Part shown: positions 6,234-14,675 of the stretch, one piece after another | Layout of the letters: every line of letters starts with the position of its first letter | How positions within the stretch are numbered: position 1 is the stretch's first letter | Source: Burkholderia ubonensis subsp. mesacidophila | Lineage (GTDB): Bacteria > Pseudomonadota > Gammaproteobacteria > Burkholderiales > Burkholderiaceae | DNA length: 64,000 nt | Assembly (NCBI RefSeq): GCF_002097715.1 | Contig: NZ_CP020737.1 | Span: 744,001-808,000 of the forward strand | Direction: 5' to 3' | Position numbers and translations under genes: made by a program | Notes under the pieces: generated by a model | What the model saw: only the letters and a program-made list of their open reading frames with translations | Databases searched by the model: none | Told to the model about the DNA's origin: nothing

Positions 6234-8357
6234 TCAGTGCGACCCCGACTGGCCCGTGCGGGCCGTCGCGCCGCCTGCCGGCCAGACCAGCACGAGCGGA
6301 TTCGCGAGCACCGCGCGGCCGATCGCGGCGACGAGCGCGCGCACCTTGGTCGGACGCAGGCTGCGCGAGCGCACGGCCATCGTGAACGCGAGCGCGAAGC
6401 TCACCGCGACGTTGAGGATCGCCATGCTGAGCACGCCCGCCGCGGCCCACCACAGTTCGGGCGAGCCGAGCGTGCCCTTGCCGAGCACGCCGAGCGCGAT
6501 GCCGATCGAGCCCGCGGACAGCGTCACGTGACGCACCTCGAACGAAAACGCGACCGCGCTGACGATCGCCGGCACGAGGCCGAGCATCAGGCCGAGGCCG
6601 ACGTTGCCGACCACGCCGGCGACGTTCGAGCGGCAGAAATGCGCGAGCTTCGCCGCGCCGGCCGCGCCGAGCGTGAGGCGCAGCCGGCGGTTGTACGCGA
6701 GCGCGTCGCCGACCCGATGCAGCACGAACCAGTTGTCCGCCCAGCCGGCGAGCAGGCTCGACGACCACAGCAGCACGCCCGTGAGCGCCGCATAGAGCGG
6801 CGTCGGGCCGAGCAGCGAGAACGACTGCAGCGTCGCGTGCGCCTTCTGCGGCGAGATCAGGTTCGCGTGCAGCACGTTGCTCGAGAACAGCTGCACGAGC
6901 AGGCACACCGGCAGCACGACGAGCACGTTGCCGCTGATCGCCGCCGCCTGCGTGCGGATCAGCGCGATCACCGACGACACGAACTGCTTCACGCCGTCGT
7001 CGTGGTTCGTGCCGTCGAGCTCGCGCGCGAGCGTCGGCGCGGTCATCGCCGGCTGCTTGGTCGCGAGCGTGAAGTGCAGGAAGTGCATCACCATGAAGCT
7101 CGCCGCGTAGTTGACGCCGGCCAGCAGCCCTTCGAGCATCGACTGCAGGTGTGCGCCGGTGATCGCGAACTTCAGGCAGACCGTCGCGACGGTGACGAGC
7201 CCGCCGCCCGCCGCCATCCGCAGCATCTTCAGGTACTCGGCGCGGCCGCGCGTGATGTAGTGCTCGCCGGTGTCCGCGTTGGTCTCGACGAGCTTGCGCG
7301 CGAACAGCGAGAAATTGCTGCGCACGAGGTGCGACACGCTCTGGCTGTTCTGGTTGGCATCGACGAGCTCGGCCGTGAGGCGCGCCATCCCGTGCAGGTC
7401 GTCGCGCGCCATCCACGCGTTCAGCAGCATTTCCGCGCGCTGGATGCGCATCCGCATCCGCTCGACCTGGAACACGATGTCGACGGACACGCCGTTGCGG
7501 TACAGGTGCGCGAACACGTCGTCGACCGCGGTCCGGCATTCGTCGAGCAGCATGCGCAGGTAGTTGACCTCGTGCAGCAGCTTGCTCGGGTCGCCGCCTT
7601 CCTCGACCGCGGCGTGCGCGGTTTCGACCGCAAGCATCGCGCCCGTCAGCCGGTAGAACGGCTGCGTTTCGAGCGGCTTGGGCGCGTCGTCGTCGGACAG
7701 GCGGCTGCGCACGGTCTGCGACAGGCCGGTCGAGCTGATCTGGCAGGTCAGGTTGTGCAGCGCCGCGAGCAGGTCGCGCGAAAGCGAGCCGGGTTCGTGA
7801 CGTTCGTCGTCGGTCACGTCGAACGACAGCAGGTCGGCGAGGCGAGTGAGCAGGTCGTCGGGCAGCGCGCCGATCCACTGGGCGTCTTCCTGCGCCGGGA
7901 ACATCAGCGTGAACAGCGCGGACAGTTCGCGGCGGTTCGGCGCGGGCGGGATCATCGACGAGTCGAGCCGCTCGAACAGCGCGCCGAAGAAGCCCGAGTG
8001 CACGGGCATGCCCGCGTCGCACAGCAGCGAGATGCCGTCGCATTCGCGCAGGATGCCGCGCAGGGTCCGCGCGGCATGCGATTTCCACGCCGGGTTGCGG
8101 TCGAGCACGTGGAACAGGTAGCGCAGCCGCGCATGCGCGGGGAACGTGCGCGCGTCGTCGTCGCGTTCGGCGGCGTCCTGCGCCGCGGCCTGCATCGCGC
8201 CGCTGCGGCGCAGCCAGTGCGCGAGCTCGATCAGCCATTCGCTGCGCTCGGCGTAGGGCGCGTCGGCGTCGGCGTGCGCGAGCAGCGCGTCGAGCTGGTG
8301 GCTCGCACTGCGCGACGCGCGCCACTTCTTGATCAGGGTCGTCAGGGAACGAAACAT
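6234..8357 (-). CDS. SpecificRecomb-family (Gcr-like) multi-pass membrane protein, annotated site-specific recombinase
   Basis: A 707-residue protein when started at the ATG at 8357 (MFRSLTTLIKKW). The longer frame upstream has no support. The N-terminal half is soluble and helical. The C-terminal third has several hydrophobic segments (VVLPVCLLVQLFSS, YAALTGVLLWSSSLLAGW, GLGLMLGLVPAIVSAVAF, AMAILNVAVSFALAF-like). It matches the family named after gonococcal Gcr, often labelled site-specific recombinase. I see neither a serine- nor a tyrosine-recombinase active site, and the membrane segments argue for another role. It is on the same strand as, but 279 bp upstream of, the methyltransferase gene. 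Confidence 0.8.
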   Translation of the reverse strand: MFRSLTTLIKKWRASRSASHQLDALLAHADADAPYAERSEWLIELAHWLRRSGAMQAAAQDAAERDDDARTFPAHARLRYLFHVLDRNPAWKSHAARTLRGILRECDGISLLCDAGMPVHSGFFGALFERLDSSMIPPAPNRRELSALFTLMFPAQEDAQWIGALPDDLLTRLADLLSFDVTDDERHEPGSLSRDLLAALHNLTCQISSTGLSQTVRSRLSDDDAPKPLETQPFYRLTGAMLAVETAHAAVEEGGDPSKLLHEVNYLRMLLDECRTAVDDVFAHLYRNGVSVDIVFQVERMRMRIQRAEMLLNAWMARDDLHGMARLTAELVDANQNSQSVSHLVRSNFSLFARKLVETNADTGEHYITRGRAEYLKMLRMAAGGGLVTVATVCLKFAITGAHLQSMLEGLLAGVNYAASFMVMHFLHFTLATKQPAMTAPTLARELDGTNHDDGVKQFVSSVIALIRTQAAAISGNVLVVLPVCLLVQLFSSNVLHANLISPQKAHATLQSFSLLGPTPLYAALTGVLLWSSSLLAGWADNWFVLHRVGDALAYNRRLRLTLGAAGAAKLAHFCRSNVAGVVGNVGLGLMLGLVPAIVSAVAFSFEVRHVTLSAGSIGIALGVLGKGTLGSPELWWAAAGVLSMAILNVAVSFALAFTMAVRSRSLRPTKVRALVAAIGRAVLANPLVLVWPAGGATARTGQSGSH

Positions 8358-8814
8358 AAACAGGATAGCGAAAGCCCTGGACGGGCGGGTTTCGGATACG
8401 GCGCCGGCGCCGGCTGCGAAGCGGGCGCGGCGCCTTGGAATACCGGTGTGACGGCTGGCTGGGTGACCGGGTCGCCCGGCAGGGTGCGGTGGCCCTTGGG
8501 CGACCCGCAAGCGGCCCGTTCGATGCGGCTCGCGCGGCGTCACGGGCGCGGGCGAAGGGCGCTGCGGCTTGCCGGCGGCACGGCCCGGCTCCGGCGAAGG
8601 GCGGATCGACGGCCGGCGCAAGCAGGGAACCTGCGTAGGATCGTCAATCAGTCTCAAAAATGCAAGCCGACCGGATTGCCTGTCGCCGGTTCCGGCGGAT
8701 TATGACAAAGAATGCAAGAACGGTCGGGCGCCGGCGGTCCGCGCGTCAGGTGGGGCTCGATGGACGGCGATGCGCGCGCGGTGAAGGGTACGCACGCCGT
8801 GGCCGGTCAGTTGG
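8358..8814. other. 457-bp intergenic stretch without a recognisable gene
   Basis: This lies between the start of the SpecificRecomb gene and the stop of pqiC. It is very GC-rich for most of its length and less so at about 8640-8720 (near TCGTCAATCAGTCTCAAAAATGC). Open frames here are extensions or shadows of neighbours and have no ribosome sites. It probably holds the promoter of the minus-strand gene at 8357. I see no convincing terminator for pqiC. Confidence 0.5.
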
Positions 8815-9531
8815 TTATGTCCCCGCTTTGCCGGTGGCGCCGGCGGCGTCGCCGGACGTCGGGTTCGCCGGGCAGGGGACGAGCGGCGCGGTGGTCTTGC
8901 CACCGGAGGCCGTCGCGGCTGCCCCGCCCCGCCGCGCGGCCAGCGCGCGCACGCCGGCGGCGGCTTGCGTTGCGATTGCGTCGAGCGCGCGCCGATGACC
9001 GGCGACGAGCGCGTCGTAGCCGTCGCCGACCGGCTCGGCGACGCTCGTGCGGCAGGTCATCACAACCTGCGTGCCGACCGCGCGCACGCTCCACACCGCG
9101 TCGATCGCCGCACGCTTGGCCGGCCACGACTCGAAGCGCTGCACGTTGACGCTCACCCGATACACCGGCACGCCTGCCGGAGACGCGGAGTTCGCGACGT
9201 CGATCGTGCCGAGCTGCGCGGCGAGGTCGTCGGACAGCGCGCGGCGGATCTCGTCGGCGGGCGGCGACGCCCAGCGCTCCTGCTCGAGCACGTCGACCTG
9301 CGCGGCGTTCTTCTGCACGACGAGCTGGCTCTTCGCGACCTGCTCGGGCACGCCGACGGACGGCACCTCGATCAGGAACGCCGGGTTGGCGGGCGCCGTG
9401 CGCACCGCGAGCGCCGCGTCGGCGGGGGTGAGCGTATAGAACCGCGCGGGCGGCGAGCTGCACGCGGCGAGCGCCAGCGTGGCGAGCACCATCGCCGCGC
9501 CGCTCGCGAAACCGTTCACGCGTGTCGTCAT
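8815..9531 (-). CDS. pqiC: PqiC-type outer-membrane lipoprotein of an MCE transport system
   Basis: A 238-residue protein with a lipoprotein signal: hydrophobic stretch VLATLALAACSS with lipobox LAAC at the end of residues 1-24. The rest is the ABC-type transport auxiliary lipoprotein (DUF330) domain (RFYTLTPADAA, then FLIEVPSVGVPEQVAKSQLVV and SWPAKRAAIDAVWSV). In E. coli PqiC sits in the outer membrane and contacts the PqiB needle. Its start overlaps the pqiB stop by 4 bp (9528-9531), so it is the last gene of the pqi operon. The tail is rich in Gly, Ala and Thr. Confidence 0.92.
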   Translation of the reverse strand: MTTRVNGFASGAAMVLATLALAACSSPPARFYTLTPADAALAVRTAPANPAFLIEVPSVGVPEQVAKSQLVVQKNAAQVDVLEQERWASPPADEIRRALSDDLAAQLGTIDVANSASPAGVPVYRVSVNVQRFESWPAKRAAIDAVWSVRAVGTQVVMTCRTSVAEPVGDGYDALVAGHRRALDAIATQAAAGVRALAARRGGAAATASGGKTTAPLVPCPANPTSGDAAGATGKAGT

Positions 9532-11147
9532 TGCTTGTCTCCTGGCTTGCCCTTGAGCAGAGATTCGGGGTGGCGCTCCAGATAGTCCGAGAGCGCGTTC
9601 AGCGATTGCAGCGTGCGCGTGAGTTCCTTCAGCGCGCCGCGCACGTCGGACTGCAGCGGCGAATCCTGCTGCAGCGTCGCCTCCGCGGCCGAGAAGGTCT
9701 GCTTCGCGGCGGACAGCGTGTCGCGCGCTTCGGGCGCGACCTGCGTGTCGAGCTGCTTGAACAGCTTGTCGGCGTTCGCGAGCGTGCTGTTCAGGTTCGC
9801 GCCGATCTGCTCGAACGGCACCTTGTCGAGCTTCTTCGCGATGTCGGCGACCACCACCTGCAGCTCCTCGAGCTCGTTCGGCACGGTCGGCAGCTCGAGC
9901 GGCTGGCGCGCCGGGTCGATCTTCACGGCCGACGCCTTCGGGAAGAAGTCGAGCGCGACGTAGAGCTGGCTCGTCAGCAGGTTGCCGGTGCGCAGCTGGC
10001 CACGCAGCCCGCGCTCGACGAGCCGCTCGACGATCCCGCGGCGGGCGGCCTCGCCCTTGCTCTCGATCGTCTCGCGGAAGCGCCGGCCGAGCCGTTCCGG
10101 ATAGAGGTTCATCGTCACCGGCATCGTGAAGTTCTTCGCCTTCGGATCGTAGTCGATGCCGATGTTCGTGACCTCGCCGAGCACGATGCCGCGGAAGTCG
10201 ACCGGCGCGCCGACCGCGAGCCCGCGCAGCGACTGGTTGAAGTCCATCACGACCTGCAGCGGCGGGCCGTCCGGCTCGCGCATCGCGTCGCTCTCGTCGG
10301 ACCCGAGGTGGAAGACCGTGTTGTTCGGCGCGCTCGTGCCGTTGCTCTGGTTGGGCGGCGCCTGGAACGCGATGCCGCCGAGGATCACGGTCGCGAGCGA
10401 TTGCGTGTTCAGCTTGAAGCCGCTCGAGTCGAGCCGCAGGTCGACGCCGCTCGCCTGCCACCAGCGCGAATTCATGCCGACGTACTGGTCGTACGGCGCG
10501 TTGACGAACACGTTGAAGGTCACGCCCGTGCCGTCCTTGTCGAGCGCGAAGCCGACCACCTGGCCGACCTGCACGCGCCGGTAGTAGACCGGCGAGCCGA
10601 TGTCGACGGAGCCGAGCGACGCGCCGCGCAGCACGTACTGCGTGCCCTTCTGGTCGGCCGTGACGGCCGGCGGCGTCTCGAGGCCCGTGAACGCGTTTTC
10701 CCCTTCCGGCGAGCGGCCGGCGTCGACGCCGATGTACGCGCCCGACAGCAGCGTGCCGAGCCCCGACACGCCGGTCGCGCCGATCCGAGGACGCACGACC
10801 CAGAAGCGCGAGCCCTTGACCGCGAAGTTCTCGGCTTCCTTCTTGAGCTGCACGTCGACCAGCACGCGCACCAGGTCCTTCGACAGCGAGATCGTCTTGA
10901 CCATGCCGATCTCGACGTCCTTGTACTTGACCTGGGTCTTGCCGGGCTCGAGGCCCTCGGCGCTGTGGAAGCTGATCGTGATTTCCGGGCCGCGCTCGCG
11001 CACGGACTTGATCACGAGGCCGATGCCGATCAGCGCGGCGATCAGCGGCACGAGCCAGACGAGCGACGGCAGCCAGCCGCTTTTCGACGAGATCGCCGGA
11101 TCGGGCGGCCGGGGCTGGTCGTGCTGCGGGCCTTGCGGACTATTCAT
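9528..11147 (-). CDS. pqiB: Intermembrane transport protein PqiB (three MCE domains)
   Basis: A 539-residue protein with one N-terminal membrane helix (SLVWLVPLIAALIGIGLVI, residues about 28-46) and three successive MCE domains beginning near residues 52 (GPEITISFHSAEGLEPGKTQVKYKDVEIG), 168 (QYVLRGASLGSVDIGSPVYYRRVQVGQVV) and 298 (LQVVMDFNQSLRGLAVGAPVDFRGIVLGEV). The C-terminal part is a long helix that forms the needle across the periplasm. It moves lipids between inner and outer membranes with PqiA and PqiC. Start overlaps the upstream pqiA stop by 8 bp. Confidence 0.95.
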   Translation of the reverse strand: MNSPQGPQHDQPRPPDPAISSKSGWLPSLVWLVPLIAALIGIGLVIKSVRERGPEITISFHSAEGLEPGKTQVKYKDVEIGMVKTISLSKDLVRVLVDVQLKKEAENFAVKGSRFWVVRPRIGATGVSGLGTLLSGAYIGVDAGRSPEGENAFTGLETPPAVTADQKGTQYVLRGASLGSVDIGSPVYYRRVQVGQVVGFALDKDGTGVTFNVFVNAPYDQYVGMNSRWWQASGVDLRLDSSGFKLNTQSLATVILGGIAFQAPPNQSNGTSAPNNTVFHLGSDESDAMREPDGPPLQVVMDFNQSLRGLAVGAPVDFRGIVLGEVTNIGIDYDPKAKNFTMPVTMNLYPERLGRRFRETIESKGEAARRGIVERLVERGLRGQLRTGNLLTSQLYVALDFFPKASAVKIDPARQPLELPTVPNELEELQVVVADIAKKLDKVPFEQIGANLNSTLANADKLFKQLDTQVAPEARDTLSAAKQTFSAAEATLQQDSPLQSDVRGALKELTRTLQSLNALSDYLERHPESLLKGKPGDKQ

Positions 11148-11769
11148 GGTGTTTCCCTGAGGTTTCGACAGGATCCCAGATCAGGCGGGGATCGAACTGC
11201 ATCGACGCGAGCATCGTGAGGATCACGACCGAGCCGAACGCAAGCGCGCCGGGGCCGGCCGTGATGGTGGCGAGCGATCGGAAGTGGACGAGCGCGACGG
11301 TGAGCGTCACGACGAAGATGTCGAGCATCGACCAGCGGCCGATGCGCTCGACGATCCGGAACAGGCGCGTGCGCTGCATCGGCCGCCACGACGAGCGGCG
11401 CTGCGCGCTGATCACGAGGATCAGCAGCACGCCGAGCTTGAGCATCGGCACGAGGATGCTGGCGACGAACACGACGACGGCGAGCGGCCAGTCGCCCGAT
11501 ACCCAGAACAGGACCACGCCGCTCATGATCGTGTCCTCCTGCGAGCCGACGAGCGACGCGGTGCGCATGATCGGCAGCAGGTTTGCCGGTATGTAGAGGA
11601 TCGCGGCGGCGATCAGCAGCGCCCAGGTGCGCGCGATGCTGTTCGGCGTGCGGAAGTGGAGCGCGCCGCCGCAGCGTGCGCAATGCGCATGCGCGTGGCC
11701 GAGCGGCTGCACGAGCCCGCACGTGTGGCAGCTGGCGAGGCCCTCGCGGGCGGCGGTCGGCGTGGTCAT
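11140..11769 (-). CDS. pqiA: PqiA-like membrane protein, second copy in operon
   Basis: A 209-residue single PqiA domain. It opens with a rubredoxin-like zinc ribbon (Cys14, Cys17, Cys30, Cys33: CHTCG and CARCG) followed by about four membrane helices (TWALLIAAAILYIPANLLPIM, LAVVVFVASILVPMLKLGVLLILVI, MLDIFVVTLTVALVHF, ALAFGSVVILTMLASM). In E. coli one PqiA chain carries two such domains. Here each is its own gene. It feeds substrate to PqiB in the inner membrane. Its start overlaps the upstream gene by 4 bp and its end overlaps pqiB by 8 bp. Confidence 0.93.
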   Translation of the reverse strand: MTTPTAAREGLASCHTCGLVQPLGHAHAHCARCGGALHFRTPNSIARTWALLIAAAILYIPANLLPIMRTASLVGSQEDTIMSGVVLFWVSGDWPLAVVVFVASILVPMLKLGVLLILVISAQRRSSWRPMQRTRLFRIVERIGRWSMLDIFVVTLTVALVHFRSLATITAGPGALAFGSVVILTMLASMQFDPRLIWDPVETSGKHHE

Positions 11770-12428
11770 CGGCGCGCCTCCGACGATGCTGCGTCGCTGC
11801 GGTCGCGCGACGGCGCGCGCCCGGCGCGCAGGTCGTCGGCGATGTCCCACAGCATCTGCGGATCGAACATCAGCACGACGGCGATCATCAGCGTCAGCGC
11901 GGCGAACGCGAACAGCGCGGCTTCCGGCACGACGCGCGCGAGCGTGACCATCTTGACGATGGTCACGACGATGCCGAGCATGAACACCTCGATCATCCCC
12001 CACGGGCGCACCAGCTGGATCGCGCGCAGCACGACGTTGAACCCGGGCGGCACGTGCCCGCGCTGCATCGGGAACAGCAGGTACAGCAACGCGGCCATCT
12101 CGACGAGCGGAAACAGCACGGTCGAGCAGAACACCATCACGGCGACGAGCGCCATGTCCTGGCGCCACAGCGATTCGATCGCGCCGAGCAGCGTCGTCTG
12201 CACGCGGTTGCCGTTCACGTCCATCTCGAGGATCGGGAATGCCTGCGCGATCACGAACGTGATCAGCCCTGCGAGCGCGAGCGCGCAGATCCGCTCGAGC
12301 TGGGCCGAGCTGCTGCGGTAGAGCACCGCGTTGCAGCGCGGGCAATGCGCGACGTCGCGGCCGCCAAGACGCGGTTTGTGCAACAGTGCGTCGCACTCGT
12401 GACAGGCAATCAGGTCGTTTCGTTGCAT
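11766..12428 (-). CDS. pqiA: PqiA-like membrane protein, first gene of the pqi operon
   Basis: A 220-residue protein with zinc-ribbon cysteines 9, 12, 29 and 32 (CHECD and CPRCN) and about four membrane helices (ICALALAGLITFVIAQAFPIL, MALVAVMVFCSTVLFPLVEMAALLYLLF, GMIEVFMLGIVVTIVKMVTLA, AALFAFAALTLMIAVVLMF). It corresponds to the N-terminal half of E. coli PqiA. The ATG at 12428 was chosen because the residues upstream in the same frame are low-complexity and lack homology features. It leads the operon pqiA-pqiA-pqiB-pqiC, whose promoter must lie in 12429-12681, shared with the divergent cytochrome b561 gene. Confidence 0.93.
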   Translation of the reverse strand: MQRNDLIACHECDALLHKPRLGGRDVAHCPRCNAVLYRSSSAQLERICALALAGLITFVIAQAFPILEMDVNGNRVQTTLLGAIESLWRQDMALVAVMVFCSTVLFPLVEMAALLYLLFPMQRGHVPPGFNVVLRAIQLVRPWGMIEVFMLGIVVTIVKMVTLARVVPEAALFAFAALTLMIAVVLMFDPQMLWDIADDLRAGRAPSRDRSDAASSEARR

Positions 12429-12681
12429 GGGGAAAGCGATTGAGCGACGGCAGGGACACGCGTCGACAGGGCCGGAACCCGCGCCAATCTTACCAAAAGG
12501 CGATTTTTGCGGTGTCAACACCGGGATCGGATGTGACCGGTCGGTCACGCCGGGGGCGGGGCCGCGCGGGCGGCCGGGTGCGTGGTGAGAGCCCGCGCGC
12601 GACAAAAGGTTGCGGTAGCATGGCGCCCTTGGCATGCGTCGGACGATTGACGGCGCGGCTGTTCGCTGAATTGAGGAATCC

Positions 12682-13242
12682 ATGGCATCGAATTCGCTGC
12701 CGGCCGCGCCGGCCCGCTATACGAGTACTGCGATCGCGCTGCACTGGCTGATCGCACTGCTGATCGTCTGCGGCTTCGCGCTCGGCTGGGTGATGACCGA
12801 CATCCCCGGCTTCACGCCGACGAAGCTCAAGTATTTCTCGTGGCACAAGTGGATCGGCGTGACCGTGTTCGCACTCGCCGCCGTGCGCGTGCTGTGGCGC
12901 GCGACCCACATGCCGCCGCCGTCGCCCGCGGGCATGCCCGCGCTCCAGCGCATCGCCGCGCACGGCGTGCACATGCTGCTGTACGTGCTGATGATCGTGA
13001 TCCCGGTGACGGGCTACCTGTACAGCTCCGCGTCGAACATCCCGGTCGTGTATCTCGGCATCGTGCCGCTGCCGCGCCTGATCGATCCCGATCCGGCGCT
13101 GAAGGAAACCTTCAAGACGCTCCACGTGTCTTTGAATTACATTTTGCTTGCGCTCGTCGCGTTGCACGTGCTCGCGGTGGTCAAGCATCAGTTGTTGGAC
13201 CGTGACGGCGTGCTGTCGCGGATGCTCCCCTTTGCCAAATGA
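12682..13242 (+). CDS. Cytochrome b561 family protein
   Basis: A 186-residue four-helix membrane cytochrome. Haem-ligand histidines are in the helices ALHWLIALLIVCGFALGW, YFSWHKWIGVTVFALAAV, AHGVHMLLYVLMIVIPVTGYL and LNYILLALVALHVLAVVKH. It passes electrons from quinol to a partner. It is followed, with a 4-bp overlap into a poor upstream ATG and 8 bp to the better start, by two YceI-family genes. This cytochrome b561/YceI pairing is also seen in E. coli (yceJ-yceI). GAGGA precedes the ATG. Confidence 0.93.
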   Translation: MASNSLPAAPARYTSTAIALHWLIALLIVCGFALGWVMTDIPGFTPTKLKYFSWHKWIGVTVFALAAVRVLWRATHMPPPSPAGMPALQRIAAHGVHMLLYVLMIVIPVTGYLYSSASNIPVVYLGIVPLPRLIDPDPALKETFKTLHVSLNYILLALVALHVLAVVKHQLLDRDGVLSRMLPFAK

Positions 13243-13250
13243 AGGATCCC

Positions 13251-13811
13251 ATGAAAGTATCGTTCTCCCGCTCCGTGCTGGCCGCGATCGCCGCGGCGTC
13301 GTTCGCCGCATCGGGCGCCGCGCATGCCGACGTCGACCTGGCGAAAAGCAAGGTGTCCGCCGTGTCGAAGCAGATGAACGTGCCGACCGAAGGCGTGTTC
13401 AAGAAATTCAGCGCGCAGATCAAGTTCGATCCCGCGAAGGCCGCGCAGGGCAGCGCGCAAGTGGCGATCGACATCGCGAGCTACGATCTCGGCGACAAGA
13501 TGTACAACGACCAGGTCGCCGGCAAGGACTGGTTCGACGCGAAGGCGTACCCGCAGGCGACCTTCCAGTCGACCGCGATCGCGCCCGCCGGCGGCAACAA
13601 GTACAACGTGACCGGCAAGCTGACGATCAAGGGCAAGACCGAGACGCTGACCGTGCCGGTCACCGTCACGCAGAGCGGTGCGACGCAGGCCTTCGACGGC
13701 GTGCTGCCGATCAAGCGCTCGGCGTTCAACGTCGGCACCGGCGAATGGAAGGACACGTCGATCGTCGCCGACGAAGTGCAGATCAAGTTTCACATCGTTT
13801 CCGCGAAGTAA
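13251..13811 (+). CDS. YceI-family periplasmic lipid-binding protein, first of two
   Basis: A 186-residue protein starting at ATG 13251, where AAGGA stands at good spacing and a proper signal peptide follows (MKVSFSRSVLAAIAAASFAASGAAHA). An ATG at 13239 would add four residues and has no ribosome site. The YceI beta-barrel (lipocalin-like) binds polyisoprenoid lipids. Signature segments are STAIAPAGGNKYNVTGKLTIKGKTETLTVPV and AFDGVLPIKRSAFNVGTGEW. The physiological role is not settled. It is co-transcribed with the cytochrome b561 gene. Confidence 0.92.
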   Translation: MKVSFSRSVLAAIAAASFAASGAAHADVDLAKSKVSAVSKQMNVPTEGVFKKFSAQIKFDPAKAAQGSAQVAIDIASYDLGDKMYNDQVAGKDWFDAKAYPQATFQSTAIAPAGGNKYNVTGKLTIKGKTETLTVPVTVTQSGATQAFDGVLPIKRSAFNVGTGEWKDTSIVADEVQIKFHIVSAK

Positions 13812-13877
13812 GCGCGGCGGCGTGGTATCGCAACCCGAAGCCGCACTGGCGTGCGGCGACGTTCCAAGGAGATTGAA

Positions 13878-14471
13878 TTGAGCAAGCATCTGATGATCGC
13901 GGCGGGCGCGCTCGCCGCCGCCCTGTCGTTCCCGGCATTCGCCGACGTGTCGACGTACCAGTTCGACCCGACCCACACGTACCCGAGCTTCGAGGCCGAC
14001 CACTTCGGCGGCCTGTCGGTGTGGCGCGGCAAGTTCGACAAGTCGAGCGGCACGGTGACGCTCGATCGCGCCGCGAAGACGGGCACGGTCGACGTGACGA
14101 CCCAGCTCGCGTCGATCAGCACCGGCAACGCGAAGCTCGACGAGCACCTGCAGACGAACGAGTTCTTCGACGTCGCGAAGTACCCGGACGCGGTCTACAA
14201 GGGCACCATGAAGTTCAAGGGCGACAAGCCGGTCGAGGTGGTCGGCAACCTGACGATGCACGGCGTGACCAAGCCGCTGACGCTGAAGATCGATTCGTTC
14301 AAGTGCATGCCGCACCCGATGCTCAAGCGCGAAGTGTGCGGCATCGACGCGGTCGGCGAGTTCAGCCGCGACGATTTCGGCCTCGACTACGGCAAGCAGT
14401 ACGGCTTCAAGATGCAGACCAAGCTGCTGATCACGGCAGAAGCGGTCAAGCAGGACGCCGCCAAGCAGTAA
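13878..14471 (+). CDS. YceI-family periplasmic lipid-binding protein, second of two
   Basis: A 197-residue protein. I place the start at the TTG at 13878 because AAGGAG lies 6 bp before it and the signal peptide ([21 protein letters not shown]) then begins at once. The first in-frame ATG is 13893. The barrel begins [31 protein letters not shown], typical of YceI, and ends with [26 protein letters not shown]. Residues 147-157 carry two cysteines (KCMPHP and REVCG) absent from the first copy, which may form a disulphide. The two copies are clearly related but well diverged. Confidence 0.92.
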   Translation: MSKHLMIAAGALAAALSFPAFADVSTYQFDPTHTYPSFEADHFGGLSVWRGKFDKSSGTVTLDRAAKTGTVDVTTQLASISTGNAKLDEHLQTNEFFDVAKYPDAVYKGTMKFKGDKPVEVVGNLTMHGVTKPLTLKIDSFKCMPHPMLKREVCGIDAVGEFSRDDFGLDYGKQYGFKMQTKLLITAEAVKQDAAKQ

Positions 14472-14512
14472 GCCGGGCCGCGCCGGTGCCGGTCGCGCCG
14501 GCCGCCTGCGAG

Positions 14513-14551
14513 AAACCGCCGCGCTCCCTTGTGGGGCGCGGCGGTTTTTTA
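14513..14551 (+). terminator. Rho-independent terminator after the yceI genes
   Basis: A perfect stem AACCGCCGCGC/GCGCGGCGGTT with a loop CTCCCTTGTGGG-like centre is followed by TTTTTT. It ends the cytochrome b561/YceI operon. Confidence 0.9.
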
Positions 14552-14675
14552 TTGCGCGCCGCCGGCGTGCCGGCAGCGCCGGCGGGCCGTCTATAATCGC
14601 CCGAACGTCGATGCCGGCGCGCGGGCCGCGCCGCCGCGCGAACGCGAACGAACAACAAGGACAAGGAGATTGCCC

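Noticed and set aside
4587..8705. A 1372-residue open frame on the plus strand, and similar giant frames at 9522-11219, 16808-19177 and 42413-45640
   Set aside because: They run antisense to well-supported genes (methyltransferase, SpecificRecomb, pqiB, secD/secF, yhdP). Their products are Arg-rich low-complexity strings typical of shadows in GC-rich DNA.
13239..13250. Start of the first yceI at ATG 13239, overlapping the cytochrome b561 gene
   Set aside because: The ATG at 13251 has a better-placed AAGGA and gives a standard signal peptide.
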